Virus record (IMG/VR): IMGVR_UViG_3300042396_000609
Coordinates: 1-41,187 of that record
DNA from: a virus
Strand: one strand, 5' to 3'
Length of the DNA stretch: 41,187 bases
The position numbers and the translations under genes were made by a program. Numbering within the stretch: position 1 is the first letter of the stretch; each line of letters starts with the position of its first letter. Positions 28,457 to 37,961 of this stretch are shown piece after piece. A model generated the notes under the pieces. It was given only the letters and a program-made list of their open reading frames with translations, ran no database searches and was not told where the DNA came from.

Positions 28457-30679
28457 ATGGCCGATGTCACAGTCACACTCGGCGCTCGCGACGCCGGCCT
28501 CCAGGCCGCGATGAATCGCGCCCAAGGGGCCGCCAAGAATTTCATGTCCACATTCTCAAATGTGGCCGCGCCCCTAGCCGCCCTTGGCAGTCTCGCCGGG
28601 GCATTCGCTGCTGTCAAAAGCTCGCTCGATATGGGCGGCAGGCTCTCTGACATCAGCTCGCAGACCGGCATCGCCGTGGGTGACCTAGTCGTCCTCGAGC
28701 AAGCATTCAAAAATGCGGGACTCGGGGCCGAGCAAGTCGGCCCATCGATCAACCGCCTCCAGCGCGCCATCGTCCAAGCCGGACAAGGCGGCACCGGAGC
28801 CTCGGATACTTTTGCGAAGCTCGGCCTCTCTCTGGCTCAACTAGAGAGCCAATCTCCTAGCGAACAATTCAAATCAGTCGCCACCGCCATCCAAGGCATT
28901 CAGAGCCCCGCCGCTCGCACTGCCGCCGCCATGGAAATTTTCGGCAAAAGCGGCGGCAAAATGCTCACGCTCTTTTCGGATTCCAATGCTTTCGCTACTG
29001 CCGCCACCCAAGTCGGCGGACTGGCCGGGGTCATGGCTGCTAATGCTGGATCTTTTGACTCAATCTCCGATTCTTTAGGAGCCGCCTCGCTAAAGGGCCA
29101 ACAACTTTCGGCGGCTTTCACCGCCGCATTAGCCCCCGCGCTTGAGCGAATTGCCACGACGCTTGATCAGACCGACCTGACAGGTCTGGGAGAAATGCTC
29201 GGTGGCGTAGCTCTCGCCGCTATTAACCTTGGGGGAGTTCTTGCACAAATGATTCCTCAGATTGTTGGAGTTACGGTTGCAATGGCTCTCTTTAAGTCGG
29301 GCTTTGATGCTAAAGTAATGACAATGTTTTCAACGCTTGGCCCCAAAGCGCTGGCGGCATTTGCACAAGTCAGGGCGGGGATGGCCTCGATTAGTTGGAG
29401 CGGATTTGCAACGGCTGGGCGCACCGCTCTGACAAGCGTAGCAGTTGCTGCAAGGGCCGCAGGGGTTGCAATAAAAGGCGCTCTCATATCAACGGGCATT
29501 GGAATCTTAGTTGCCGCGCTTGCTTCCGGAGTTGAATTTATCATGGGCAAACTTGATCAGGCGAAAGAAGCAATTCGTCGGATTGAAGATGCAAGCAATG
29601 ATTCTGCAAACACGGTTCGCGGACTGCAAGGCGAGTTTAAAAATATCTCCAGCGCTGCTGACAAAATTTCTTTTGCTGCCAATGTTGAAAAAGAAATTGA
29701 TCGGGTAAAAGCAAAGCTTGGTGAGTTAAATAGTGACGACAGCCTCTCGGAATCACAGCGAGAAGATATTGCCGTTCATTACAGAATCGAAATCGGACTG
29801 CTCGAAAAAATGAAATCGAGCATGGCGAAAATCTCGCCCGAAATCATGGCCCAGCGCCAAGCAGAGAAGGACCGCGCCGCCGCGCTTGCTGAAAGCGAGC
29901 GCCAAGCAGCTTCGCTTAACGAAGAACTCGGCAAAGGTAAAACCGCCCTCGACAAAAAGATCGCCGACTCTGCCTTCAACGAACTCGGCGCGCAGGAGCA
30001 GAAGGACACCACCCTTTCCGGTGTGGGTCTTGGATCCACCGCCGCCGTCGATGCCGAGGTCGCCGCGCTCGCCGCCAAGCGCGAAGCCACCTTCCTCACC
30101 GGCGAGGAAGCCAAGCGAATGGAAGCACTCCTCGAAGCACGGTCCAAATTGGTGGACATCGAGAAATCCATCAACGACGAACGCGACCGCGCTGCCGAGC
30201 AAGCCGCCCGCGATCAGGAACGAGCCGAAGCCGAAGCTCGCGTCGCCGCCGAAAAAGCCGCTGCCAACGCCGAACTTCAAAAGACCCTCCAGTTAGAACT
30301 CGCCATCGCCGAAGCCAGAGCCAGTAAAAATACCCAGGAAGAAGGGAAACTCCAATTCGTCAAAGACTACCAAGCCGCCCTCGAGCGCGCCCGCCAAGCA
30401 GGGATCGAAGGCAACGAAGCTTTCGACTTCGCCAATCGATCCGCCAACGCCGAATTTGCCCAGCGCCAACAAGACGGCAGCCCGTCAGCGCAAACAACTC
30501 AAGCGACTCAAGCCACCAACCAGCCCCTCTTCGCCAGCTCCCTCGCCAAGATCGGCGGCGGAGGTGGCATCGCGGGCGGTCCCGCCGCACTGCTCGATGA
30601 AAACCGCCGTCAGACAAACTTCCTCCGCCAGATCGCCCAGCGCCTCGGCAACCTCAACCCCACACCGCTCCTCGCCTAA
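28457..30679 (+). CDS. Tape measure protein
   Basis: The product has 740 residues, the second longest in the window. The start (VTVTLGARDAGLQAAMNRAQGAAKNFMSTF) and the segment 'SDISSQTGIAVGDLVVLEQAFKNAGLGAEQVGPSINRLQ' match tail tape measure proteins. Hydrophobic, Gly/Ala-rich regions (about 240-370) are followed by long coiled coils (about 380-660). At roughly 1.5 angstrom per residue it predicts a tail near 110 nm, typical of siphoviruses. The DNA for residues about 250-450 (29200-29800) is visibly less GC-rich, suggesting mosaic exchange. Confidence 0.92.
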   Translation: MADVTVTLGARDAGLQAAMNRAQGAAKNFMSTFSNVAAPLAALGSLAGAFAAVKSSLDMGGRLSDISSQTGIAVGDLVVLEQAFKNAGLGAEQVGPSINRLQRAIVQAGQGGTGASDTFAKLGLSLAQLESQSPSEQFKSVATAIQGIQSPAARTAAAMEIFGKSGGKMLTLFSDSNAFATAATQVGGLAGVMAANAGSFDSISDSLGAASLKGQQLSAAFTAALAPALERIATTLDQTDLTGLGEMLGGVALAAINLGGVLAQMIPQIVGVTVAMALFKSGFDAKVMTMFSTLGPKALAAFAQVRAGMASISWSGFATAGRTALTSVAVAARAAGVAIKGALISTGIGILVAALASGVEFIMGKLDQAKEAIRRIEDASNDSANTVRGLQGEFKNISSAADKISFAANVEKEIDRVKAKLGELNSDDSLSESQREDIAVHYRIEIGLLEKMKSSMAKISPEIMAQRQAEKDRAAALAESERQAASLNEELGKGKTALDKKIADSAFNELGAQEQKDTTLSGVGLGSTAAVDAEVAALAAKREATFLTGEEAKRMEALLEARSKLVDIEKSINDERDRAAEQAARDQERAEAEARVAAEKAAANAELQKTLQLELAIAEARASKNTQEEGKLQFVKDYQAALERARQAGIEGNEAFDFANRSANAEFAQRQQDGSPSAQTTQATQATNQPLFASSLAKIGGGGGIAGGPAALLDENRRQTNFLRQIAQRLGNLNPTPLLA

Positions 30680-30685
30680 TCCGCC

Positions 30686-31339
30686 ATGTCCGTCGAAACT
30701 CGCCGCGAAAAGACCGTCAACAACCGCAACCGGGGCGTCACCACCGTTACGATGGAAATGGTGGGGGCTACCGGTATCGACGCCATTCAAAAACCCACCG
30801 GCTCCTCAATCCGCAATGTCCGGCGCTCGATTGCCGATGGCCGCGCCGTCCTCACCTACGACGAGGTCGATGACACGGTGGGCGATACATACTCCGTCAG
30901 CGGCACAGCCAGCCAGGAGCCCCTCGCCACGCATCCGTTTTTTCAAGAGGACGGCAAGTGGGCCGTCACAGAAGCCGAATGGAAAAAGTGGGACAAATGG
31001 CAAAAAGAAGGCACGGACATCTCCACGCTCACCCTCACCTCCGAAGGCGAAGGATTTCAGAAATTCATCAAGCTCTACCTCGCCGGATTCACCGACTACC
31101 TCCAGCCCCGCGTCTCCATCCGTGTGACCGATGCGAATACCGAAGAGCCGGATCTTTCGGAACTCGGCAAAATCGCCAGCCCGCCCAAAGCCCCCACGCT
31201 CCCCGATGGAGCGAATTGGCTCATGACCGGGTGCGACGCCAGCGAAGACGCCGATAAAAATTGGGAAGTCACCCGCGAATATATGTCCAGCGGCCCCGGC
31301 GGGTGGAATGCCGACATCTACGGCGGCAGCACTCCCTGA
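30686..31339 (+). CDS. Distal tail region protein, unknown
   Basis: The product has 217 residues and directly follows the tape measure gene. It begins with basic strands (RREKTVNNRNRGVTTVTMEMVGATGI), contains 'DGKWAVTEAEWKKWDKWQKEGTDISTLTLTSEG' and ends in 'REYMSSGPGGWNADIYGG'. In siphoviruses this place is usually taken by the distal tail protein, but no motif confirms it. Its TGA overlaps the next ATG by one base. Confidence 0.55.
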   Translation: MSVETRREKTVNNRNRGVTTVTMEMVGATGIDAIQKPTGSSIRNVRRSIADGRAVLTYDEVDDTVGDTYSVSGTASQEPLATHPFFQEDGKWAVTEAEWKKWDKWQKEGTDISTLTLTSEGEGFQKFIKLYLAGFTDYLQPRVSIRVTDANTEEPDLSELGKIASPPKAPTLPDGANWLMTGCDASEDADKNWEVTREYMSSGPGGWNADIYGGSTP

Positions 31340-32046
31340 TGCAATACCCCTCCTTCCAAAAACGAGCCCCCCTTTCCGCCGCCGATCTCAACTTGGCGAT
31401 GGACGCCCTCAAGCGCGCTCGCGTGCTCCCAGGCGTCGGCATCAAGCTCACGGAAACCCTCAACGGCACCGTCGTTTCCCTCAAGCCCCCGCGAGCCGCC
31501 GGCGGGGGGAGTTCCATAGATCGCCACCCGTGGCAAATCCACAACATGACGGGAGTCGGTGAGCCCGACGATGATGGGAATTACAACTCCTACGAATTTC
31601 AAGTCTGGCCGGGAACGATCAACGGGCTGATCCCATCAAATTTATTCGACGGCGGGAAATTAAGGAAATTCACAGGCGATGCGACATTAAAGAATGTCCT
31701 GCTGAAATGCACCTCCAACGGCAAGGAACTCAATGCCTGCACCATCGAGGTCAGCGCATCCTTGCCTTCGCCGGATGCCGCCGTGAAATACGGCGTCCCA
31801 TCAAATCTCAACATCGTCCTCGGCGCGGTCGTGAAAGACGCGGCGTTTCAAGTCGAGTTTGATAACCTCTCCGCTACTCCGCAAATGGTTTACATCACGG
31901 AAAAAGGCTCCGTGGCGGCAGGCGAGTATCCTTACGAGGTCTATCTAAACTGGATTTACCACAGCTACCAAGGCACGGGTGGCGGAGGTGGTGGCGGTGG
32001 CGGCGGTGGTGGGGGTGGTGGGGGTGGTGGCGGGGGAGGATACTAA
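31339..32046 (+). CDS. Structural protein with 21-residue polyglycine end
   Basis: The product has 235 residues. The N-terminus (PLSAADLNLAMDALKRARVLPGVGIKLTETLNGTVVSL) resembles phage fibre-associated proteins; the middle is beta-rich. The C-terminus is GTG followed by twenty more codons of uninterrupted glycine (31978-32040) and one tyrosine. The DNA mixes GGT, GGC, GGG and GGA, so it is not a simple homopolymer slip. Such a flexible end could act as a linker or be fibre-like (polyglycine II). It overlaps the next gene by TAATG. Confidence 0.65.
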   Translation: MQYPSFQKRAPLSAADLNLAMDALKRARVLPGVGIKLTETLNGTVVSLKPPRAAGGGSSIDRHPWQIHNMTGVGEPDDDGNYNSYEFQVWPGTINGLIPSNLFDGGKLRKFTGDATLKNVLLKCTSNGKELNACTIEVSASLPSPDAAVKYGVPSNLNIVLGAVVKDAAFQVEFDNLSATPQMVYITEKGSVAAGEYPYEVYLNWIYHSYQGTGGGGGGGGGGGGGGGGGGGGGY

Positions 32047-34187
32047 TGATCGCCTACACAATTACAGCGCCGTTGGCGAATGGGACGAGCTATGAGCGCA
32101 CGGAGTCGGGGAGTAACTCTTTTTTTGAAATACAAACTGGAGGGTGGACAGTCAGCTCAACTACAAGAGACGACGCTGATGGGAAGACATATAAGATTCA
32201 AGATAACGGAGGCGAATCGCGATCAATAACTTACACGAATCAACAAATAATTGACGGATATGTTTCCGAGTGGGGAGGGGTAACCTTTGAACACGGTTCA
32301 GGAGCTGGAGATTTTCACGAAACAGTATCTCCTGAAGGGTTATACTCAGCAACCAACAGTCATGGATATACATGGACTATTATAAGGCAGTCAGATGATG
32401 CTTTTTACTATGAAAACGGCGAACGCGTAACAAGCAGAGTAGAAACACGCAGGCAATACGATACTGGCGAAGGTCATGTTATGGCTACCCCAAATGCGCC
32501 AAAGGATAGCGATGGGAATACTGTTCAAGAAGCCCTTTATGCGACTTATACATACAACGGCGGCGGCGGAGTAGCTGTTCCTGCAAGTCTATATTTTTGG
32601 ACATACGCATCGCAAACCACCACAAAAACCACCGTTACAAATTACGGCAAAGTCACCACGACAACGCAGGAGAAACTAGCAAAAGTCGGCACGACGATCA
32701 CACAAAGCGTCGGAACTTCGGTTGTCACATTGCCGACCACGACCAACGCGAAATCGTGGACGGAAAACAAAACGACCAACACCACCGCGACCGAAGACGC
32801 CACGGTGGTCACGACGAGCATGGGGATTGACTCGTATTGGAAAAAAACCGCTCACACGGTTTACATTTTAGGAAAAGGCGAAACGGCGGCTTTTCTCAAA
32901 TCCGATGTCGCCCTCAACGCCACGAATGGCGGGCCGACTGATACCGCCGCCTACGATACCTACAGCGGGCCGACGACTTTCACAATAACCCGAGTCGCAG
33001 GCACGACGAGCCAGAATCCCGTAGTCGCCGACACCGCGACAGATACAGGATTTATACAGGAAGAGGGGTCTGAAACCACCGTAACAATTCGGGGGATCGC
33101 CGCCGCCAATAGCACAGGGGCTTATTTTTATCCCGGCTGGCCCGGCCACTTTCCTCTATCTTCCGCAAATATAACGATTCAAACAGGCGCATCGGAATCC
33201 AGCACAACTCAACTTGGATGGAATGACGGCACTGGCTCATGGGGAGCAAACGCACAAACAACAACCCGCTCGGCTTGGAGCGACTCATCGGTCACTTACA
33301 GTCTCGCGGGCGTGTCTTACACAGAAGGCGTCCCGACGCATACTGAGGAAACCTACGCCCGGCCAACTGTTAGGTCGGGCACTGGGAGTTTTTCAAACGA
33401 TTTGGCTGTTGCTAAAGACTACTTCGAGACAGAAATCGACGGCGAATGGGTCGAAACATTTTCAACCTCGCAAATTGAAGGAGTTACTGGCAACGAAGGC
33501 GGCGCAAACGGCTTCGGCGAGCAAGCCAACTATTTCGTCAATTTCCAAAACCAAAGCAGGCAAAACAACGGCGGCGGGGCGGATGCTTTTTACGGCCTCG
33601 CCTACGCATGGGGAACTCTCGGCGGAACCACGGCAACCCCCCGCCAATCCATCAGCGTGGATGGCATCGCCTCTAGCGAGTCGGTGACATGGCCGTTCGT
33701 CTCCATCTCCGCAGGGGTGCAGACACCCAAGCCATTCGTCACGGTGTCCCAAATCCCCGCAACAAGCAAAACATCCAGCACGGCGGCGACAAAGACCGAA
33801 ATTACTACTCGCCGGATTTGGGGTGAGGAGTTCGCAAAAACCACTTCCAGCCGACAGACCGCATCGACAACTTCCGGCACCACAATCACAGGAACTTCCG
33901 GCTCGACAACCACGCCTATTGAGGCAGGCGGGGCCGCGATCACATCGTTTCAACTAGGAGGCGCAAGAGGCTTCCCCGTCAGCCAACTCGCGAGCGGATG
34001 GATTCCCTCGCCCGCCATGTTCGTCGTCGGCGGAATCGCACAGGCCAACGACAGCACCGCGATCATACCCCCCGGCGAATATGCCAACTCTACAATCACC
34101 GCGCCCCAAACTTTTTCCGGCTCCTCAATAGCGAACACCTACTTTTTACCAAAAGCCGCAGTGACTTATCTATGCTATCCATCGTAG
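32046..34187 (+). CDS. Large Thr/Ser-rich tail or fibre protein
   Basis: The product has 713 residues and is dominated by Thr, Ser, Gly and Asn with many beta-strand-like segments. Examples are 'TYASQTTTKTTVTNYGKVTTTTQ' split by charged turns, and 'TSSTAATKTEITTRRI' near residue 580. No enzymatic domain is seen. Size, composition and place after the tape measure fit a central tail tip or fibre protein. The first third (32050-32600) is less GC-rich. The last 16 bases overlap the glycosyltransferase gene. Confidence 0.65.
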   Translation: MIAYTITAPLANGTSYERTESGSNSFFEIQTGGWTVSSTTRDDADGKTYKIQDNGGESRSITYTNQQIIDGYVSEWGGVTFEHGSGAGDFHETVSPEGLYSATNSHGYTWTIIRQSDDAFYYENGERVTSRVETRRQYDTGEGHVMATPNAPKDSDGNTVQEALYATYTYNGGGGVAVPASLYFWTYASQTTTKTTVTNYGKVTTTTQEKLAKVGTTITQSVGTSVVTLPTTTNAKSWTENKTTNTTATEDATVVTTSMGIDSYWKKTAHTVYILGKGETAAFLKSDVALNATNGGPTDTAAYDTYSGPTTFTITRVAGTTSQNPVVADTATDTGFIQEEGSETTVTIRGIAAANSTGAYFYPGWPGHFPLSSANITIQTGASESSTTQLGWNDGTGSWGANAQTTTRSAWSDSSVTYSLAGVSYTEGVPTHTEETYARPTVRSGTGSFSNDLAVAKDYFETEIDGEWVETFSTSQIEGVTGNEGGANGFGEQANYFVNFQNQSRQNNGGGADAFYGLAYAWGTLGGTTATPRQSISVDGIASSESVTWPFVSISAGVQTPKPFVTVSQIPATSKTSSTAATKTEITTRRIWGEEFAKTTSSRQTASTTSGTTITGTSGSTTTPIEAGGAAITSFQLGGARGFPVSQLASGWIPSPAMFVVGGIAQANDSTAIIPPGEYANSTITAPQTFSGSSIANTYFLPKAAVTYLCYPS

Positions 34188-35206
34188 TCGCCGCGACCAA
34201 GACCTACCTGCACGCCTTCCCTCAATGCGTCCGAGCCATTGCCGCCGCCGCCGCGCACCATGCCGAGGCGCATTTTATTTTTGTCACAGACGAATCGAAA
34301 GACGCAAAACGCGCCGAAGAAGCCCTGCAATCCGAACTCCCCGAAGGCTGGCGGCTTACCGTCCTACGCCTCGCCTTAGGTGACGATACCTCCACGCGCT
34401 ACAAAGAAGAAGCGCAACTCCGAATCGCCCGCCTGCAAGGATCAGGCTTTGCGATGGCACGGAAAATCCGCGCCTCTCGATGCTGGGTAGTCGAAAGCGA
34501 CACCATCGTCAGCGGCGATGCCCTGCGCGTCCTCGAATGGACGCTCGCCATGCCCACGGCGGACGGCTCGCCACACTACGACATCGCCGCCGCCACCTAC
34601 CCCAATGGCCTTTTCCTCGGCGGCTTCGGCTCGCCACAGCACCAGATCGCCGAGGATTTCCTCCCCTCCGAAAAGAAACTCCCTCCTCGCCTTAAACTCT
34701 GCCTCGACACCTGCGAGTCCCGCCTCAAGTCCTGCAAAGACCAACCAACCGCCGAGCGCGAGCACAAGCGCATGAGCCGCCTCCGCGAACGGATTAAAAA
34801 CTGCCCGCCCGATGGCAATGTCTTTGAAGTCACCGCCAAGCACGGATGGCGGCGGCGCGGTTGGATGGATTTCGCCTATCCAGCCATCGGGCGCGGAGCC
34901 ATCGTCCCCTCCGACTGGTGCGGATTAGGTTGCACACTCCTCTCTGCCCGAGCCTTGGCTCATGCCGACTTCACAGGATACGAGGGAAAAGGCACCCAAG
35001 ACCTCTTCCTCTGCTGGTCCCGCTGGTATCCGGCCGGACTTAAGATCGCCTGCGTTCCACACATTGTGTGCGACCACATCAAACGCAAATCCTCCGACGC
35101 TCCGAAGGACGCCCCCGAAATAATCCACCACCGAGCCTACCACGAAACCGAAGGCGAATGTCGCGGACACCTCCGCGTCCGCACTCAACCCTTTGTCGCT
35201 GTCTAA
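34172..35206 (+). CDS. Putative glycosyltransferase (GT-A-like)
   Basis: The product has 344 residues. The start (LSIVVAATKTYLHAFPQCVRAIAAAAAHHAEAHFIFVTDES) is a Rossmann-like strand-helix-strand, and 'RCWVVESDTIVSGDAL' (Glu108, Asp110) fits a DxD-like metal/nucleotide-sugar motif. 'WCGLGCTLLSARALAHADFTGYEGKGTQDLFLCW' resembles the acceptor region of family 2-type enzymes. It may modify virion proteins or host surface glycans. The end reads LRVRTQPFVAV; the same peptide is encoded again at 36676-36710. It overlaps the next gene by TAATG. Confidence 0.7.
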   Translation: MLSIVVAATKTYLHAFPQCVRAIAAAAAHHAEAHFIFVTDESKDAKRAEEALQSELPEGWRLTVLRLALGDDTSTRYKEEAQLRIARLQGSGFAMARKIRASRCWVVESDTIVSGDALRVLEWTLAMPTADGSPHYDIAAATYPNGLFLGGFGSPQHQIAEDFLPSEKKLPPRLKLCLDTCESRLKSCKDQPTAEREHKRMSRLRERIKNCPPDGNVFEVTAKHGWRRRGWMDFAYPAIGRGAIVPSDWCGLGCTLLSARALAHADFTGYEGKGTQDLFLCWSRWYPAGLKIACVPHIVCDHIKRKSSDAPKDAPEIIHHRAYHETEGECRGHLRVRTQPFVAV

Positions 35207-36702
35207 TGTTACTCGTCGTTCCAGTTTCGATTTTTGATCGCCACATTGCGGCGGATTTTATTTCTGCCGTCTTGACTCAAGGAAAGTGCAAAAAACACCG
35301 TCTGCTGGTGGTAGCCTCACCACAGGCGAGCATTTATGCGCTCCGCCTATCCGTTGAAATTGGCGGGCTTTTTGAATCCTGCGACACCCACATCTTTGAT
35401 GAAAATGGGCCGGAAGGCTGGCCGTGCGGCCCGAATTATTACTTCTCGCAAGCCGTAAAACACCTTGAGGAAATCAACAACCCCTTCCCGTGGTTGTGGT
35501 GCGAACTGGACTCCACGCCGATGCGACCAAGATGGCTCGACATCATCGAGGCGGAATATGTTGCCGCCGCCATGCCGTGCCTTGGCGTCAAAGCGACTTG
35601 CGATAGACGCTCTGGAAAGTATGTTGTGCAACAAAACTATGTCGTCGGCGTTGCCGTCTATCCGCCACATTTCTCACAGTATTTCCGCGACTATATGCAC
35701 TTCCCTCCCGACACGGCATTCGATCTGTATTTAGGCGCACATTTGCACGAGCTGGCGGCACAGAGCCAAACGATCCAGCACTGTTGGCGCACGAAAAATT
35801 ACCAAGACACGGGGGGCGGAGTTTTTCAGGGATGCCACGGATCGGACTACAAGTCCAAGCCCATGAATGATCCCGTAAATACCGAAACGGCGTTGTTGCA
35901 TGGATGCGACGATGGCTCTCTGGCTCGGTTGATCGCTCCAAAGCGACCCAAACCAAAAGAATTGGACACAGTGCCACTATTTCTGGCCGTCCCGCGATGC
36001 GGCACAACCTACACGCGAGAATCCATGAGGCAAATTTTGCGAGATCGCTCCAACCGATTGAGAAAATCTTGGGCAGTTTTGCAATTTGGAAACAACGGAG
36101 GGGTTGAAATCGAAGCCTATATTTTAGGAGCGGAACCAGCCCCCAAGCAGTCGCTCTCCATGCTTTTCAAAATGAATCACCCCGGCCTCTTGTTTGCCTG
36201 TGCCACATCGGTCGCTTTTGAAAATCGAGATGCCCACAAATCCGTTGTCGATAAAATCGCCCAGCACTCTCCCAAGCCGCTGGAATGCTTTACTTTTATT
36301 CGCCCGCCCGTGGAACGAATCGAGTCGTCGTCTGCATATAATCAATCGGAGCAGATTAGCGAGAACTGGATGACCAAGTATTTATACGCCTGCTTTTATC
36401 CAGAGGAGCAATGCCCCGCCCCGACACCTATTGAGGCTAAGTTTCGGGCTTTGGAAGGGTTAATCGAATCCGAAAAGCTAAAGGTTTTTAGGTTCCCGTG
36501 CTTTAACGAAGCCCTCTCGAAAATTTCCGCCTCAAGGCTTCCACTTCATTTTGGCGACATTTCACATAGAGAAAGGTCGTTCAATCGCCGCCCAACATTT
36601 CACGCAGCCTTTGATTCGGAAAAAATAAAATCAGGGAACGAGGTCGATTTGAAACTTTATCAATTAAGTCAGCCCTCCGCGTCCGCACCCAGCCTTTCGT
36701 AG
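35206..36702 (+). CDS. Glycosyltransferase-like / sulfotransferase fusion protein
   Basis: The product has 498 residues. Residues 1-230 form a glycosyltransferase-like domain (LLVVPVSIFDRH, and WLWCELDSTPMRPRW with Glu100-Leu-Asp102). From about 255 a sulfotransferase-like domain begins: 'VPLFLAVPRCGTTYTRESM' (263-269) is a 5'-PSB loop for PAPS, and 'FTFIRPPVERIESSSAYNQ' (Arg366) is the 3'-PB motif. It could add and sulfate a sugar on phage fibres or the host envelope. The DNA is less GC-rich than its flanks, and the 3' end runs into a relic of another gene end. Confidence 0.7.
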   Translation: MLLVVPVSIFDRHIAADFISAVLTQGKCKKHRLLVVASPQASIYALRLSVEIGGLFESCDTHIFDENGPEGWPCGPNYYFSQAVKHLEEINNPFPWLWCELDSTPMRPRWLDIIEAEYVAAAMPCLGVKATCDRRSGKYVVQQNYVVGVAVYPPHFSQYFRDYMHFPPDTAFDLYLGAHLHELAAQSQTIQHCWRTKNYQDTGGGVFQGCHGSDYKSKPMNDPVNTETALLHGCDDGSLARLIAPKRPKPKELDTVPLFLAVPRCGTTYTRESMRQILRDRSNRLRKSWAVLQFGNNGGVEIEAYILGAEPAPKQSLSMLFKMNHPGLLFACATSVAFENRDAHKSVVDKIAQHSPKPLECFTFIRPPVERIESSSAYNQSEQISENWMTKYLYACFYPEEQCPAPTPIEAKFRALEGLIESEKLKVFRFPCFNEALSKISASRLPLHFGDISHRERSFNRRPTFHAAFDSEKIKSGNEVDLKLYQLSQPSASAPSLS

Positions 36703-36710
36703 CTGTTTGA
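36674..36710 (+). pseudogene. Relic 3' end of a glycosyltransferase-type gene
   Basis: In a frame different from the sulfotransferase gene, bases 36677-36710 encode LRVRTQPFVAV and a TGA, the same peptide as the end of the gene at 34172. Every base difference between the two is synonymous, which shows that the copy once evolved as coding sequence. The body of that second gene is gone; the sulfotransferase gene now ends across it. Confidence 0.65.
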
Positions 36711-36734
36711 CACCCCGCCAACTCCTGACCCGCC

Positions 36735-37961
36735 ATGCGCCTCTTCCTCGACATCGACACCCGCGAATTTCTGCAATCTCCGGCGTTCCCCCGCGCCATC
36801 ACGACACTCTCGCTCAAACGCCGCGACACCGACCTGATCGAGCTTCAATTCCTCCGCGACCGCACCGTGCAAGAACTCCCCGCAGGCACGGCGATCCGCC
36901 TCGGCATCAAGCCTGCCGCCAGCTACACGGCGGAGTTTTTAGCCACTGGCACCTTCACAAAATCCGGCACCGGCACCGCTACCAGTTACCTCCTCGATCT
37001 CAACCTCAACACCGTCCCCCTCAACACCGTATTTGAGGTCGTGACCCCCGAGCCAGAGACCCTCGCCGCCATGCTCGAAATCGAGTGGGCCAGCGGCACG
37101 AATACCTCATCCAGCCTCACCCTGCCCATCGTCATCGCCAACGATGTCATTCGCGGCGACGAAGGCGACCCCGCCGAACTGCCGCTCTTCTATACCTCGA
37201 GCACACCCAATTTCCTTGCTACTCAAGCCGAAGCAGAAGCCGGGTCCGACAACACAAAATGGATGTCGCCTCTGCGGACGGCGCAGGCCATCGCGGCGTT
37301 GACGGAAGACGGCGTCTCGTCATGGAACGATCTCACCGACAAGCCGCTCACTTTTGCCCCATCGACACACACGCACGCCATCGCTGACACGACCGGCCTT
37401 CAGACCGCCCTCGATGGCAAATCCGCCACCTCCCACACGCACGCGCTCTCAGCCCTCACGCAATCCAGCGCCACGACCGGCCAAGTCGTCACATTTAACG
37501 GCACCGCTTGGGTGCCCGAAGACCCCAGCGGGGGCGGCGGCGTCACCAGCTACAACGATCTCACGGATGTTCCGACCACTTTCTCGCCAGCCACGCACAA
37601 TCATTCTGCTGCCGAAATCACGAGCGGCACGCTGGCGCTCGCCCGCATCCCCACAGGCACGACCAGCACAACCGTGTGCATCGGTAATGACTCTCGCCTC
37701 TCCGATGCCAGAACGCCGACCACGCACTCTCACGGAAACATCACCAACGCGGGAGCAATCGGCACTAGCTCAGGCGTGCCAATAATCACCGGAACCAGCG
37801 GCGTGCTCCAAGCAGGATCTTTCGGCGCAACTGCCGGGACATTTTGCCAAGGCAACGATTCGCGCCTGCTGACACTCACTGGCGGCCTCACGGCAATCGC
37901 GGTGGTTTCAGCGATGCCGGCGACGCCAAACGCAAACACGCTGTATATCGTCACCGAGTGA
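36735..37961 (+). CDS. Tail fibre with repeated HxH motifs
   Basis: The product has 408 residues. Residues 1-150 form a compact domain (MRLFLDIDTREFLQ, LKRRD, 'NTVPLNTVFEV') shared with the fibre at 40296 (MKLFLDQKARRFIK, LKRRD, 'NTVPVEGAFSS'). A conserved 'TQAEAEAG-x-DNTKWM-x-PLRTAQAIA' linker leads to a shaft with His-x-His at 212/214, 234/236, 288/290 and 331/333. In T4-type fibres HxH motifs bind iron along a trimer axis. The end is short (PATPNANTLYIVTE), and the next gene overlaps at GTGA, so the adhesin at 37958 may be its tip. Confidence 0.82.
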   Translation: MRLFLDIDTREFLQSPAFPRAITTLSLKRRDTDLIELQFLRDRTVQELPAGTAIRLGIKPAASYTAEFLATGTFTKSGTGTATSYLLDLNLNTVPLNTVFEVVTPEPETLAAMLEIEWASGTNTSSSLTLPIVIANDVIRGDEGDPAELPLFYTSSTPNFLATQAEAEAGSDNTKWMSPLRTAQAIAALTEDGVSSWNDLTDKPLTFAPSTHTHAIADTTGLQTALDGKSATSHTHALSALTQSSATTGQVVTFNGTAWVPEDPSGGGGVTSYNDLTDVPTTFSPATHNHSAAEITSGTLALARIPTGTTSTTVCIGNDSRLSDARTPTTHSHGNITNAGAIGTSSGVPIITGTSGVLQAGSFGATAGTFCQGNDSRLLTLTGGLTAIAVVSAMPATPNANTLYIVTE

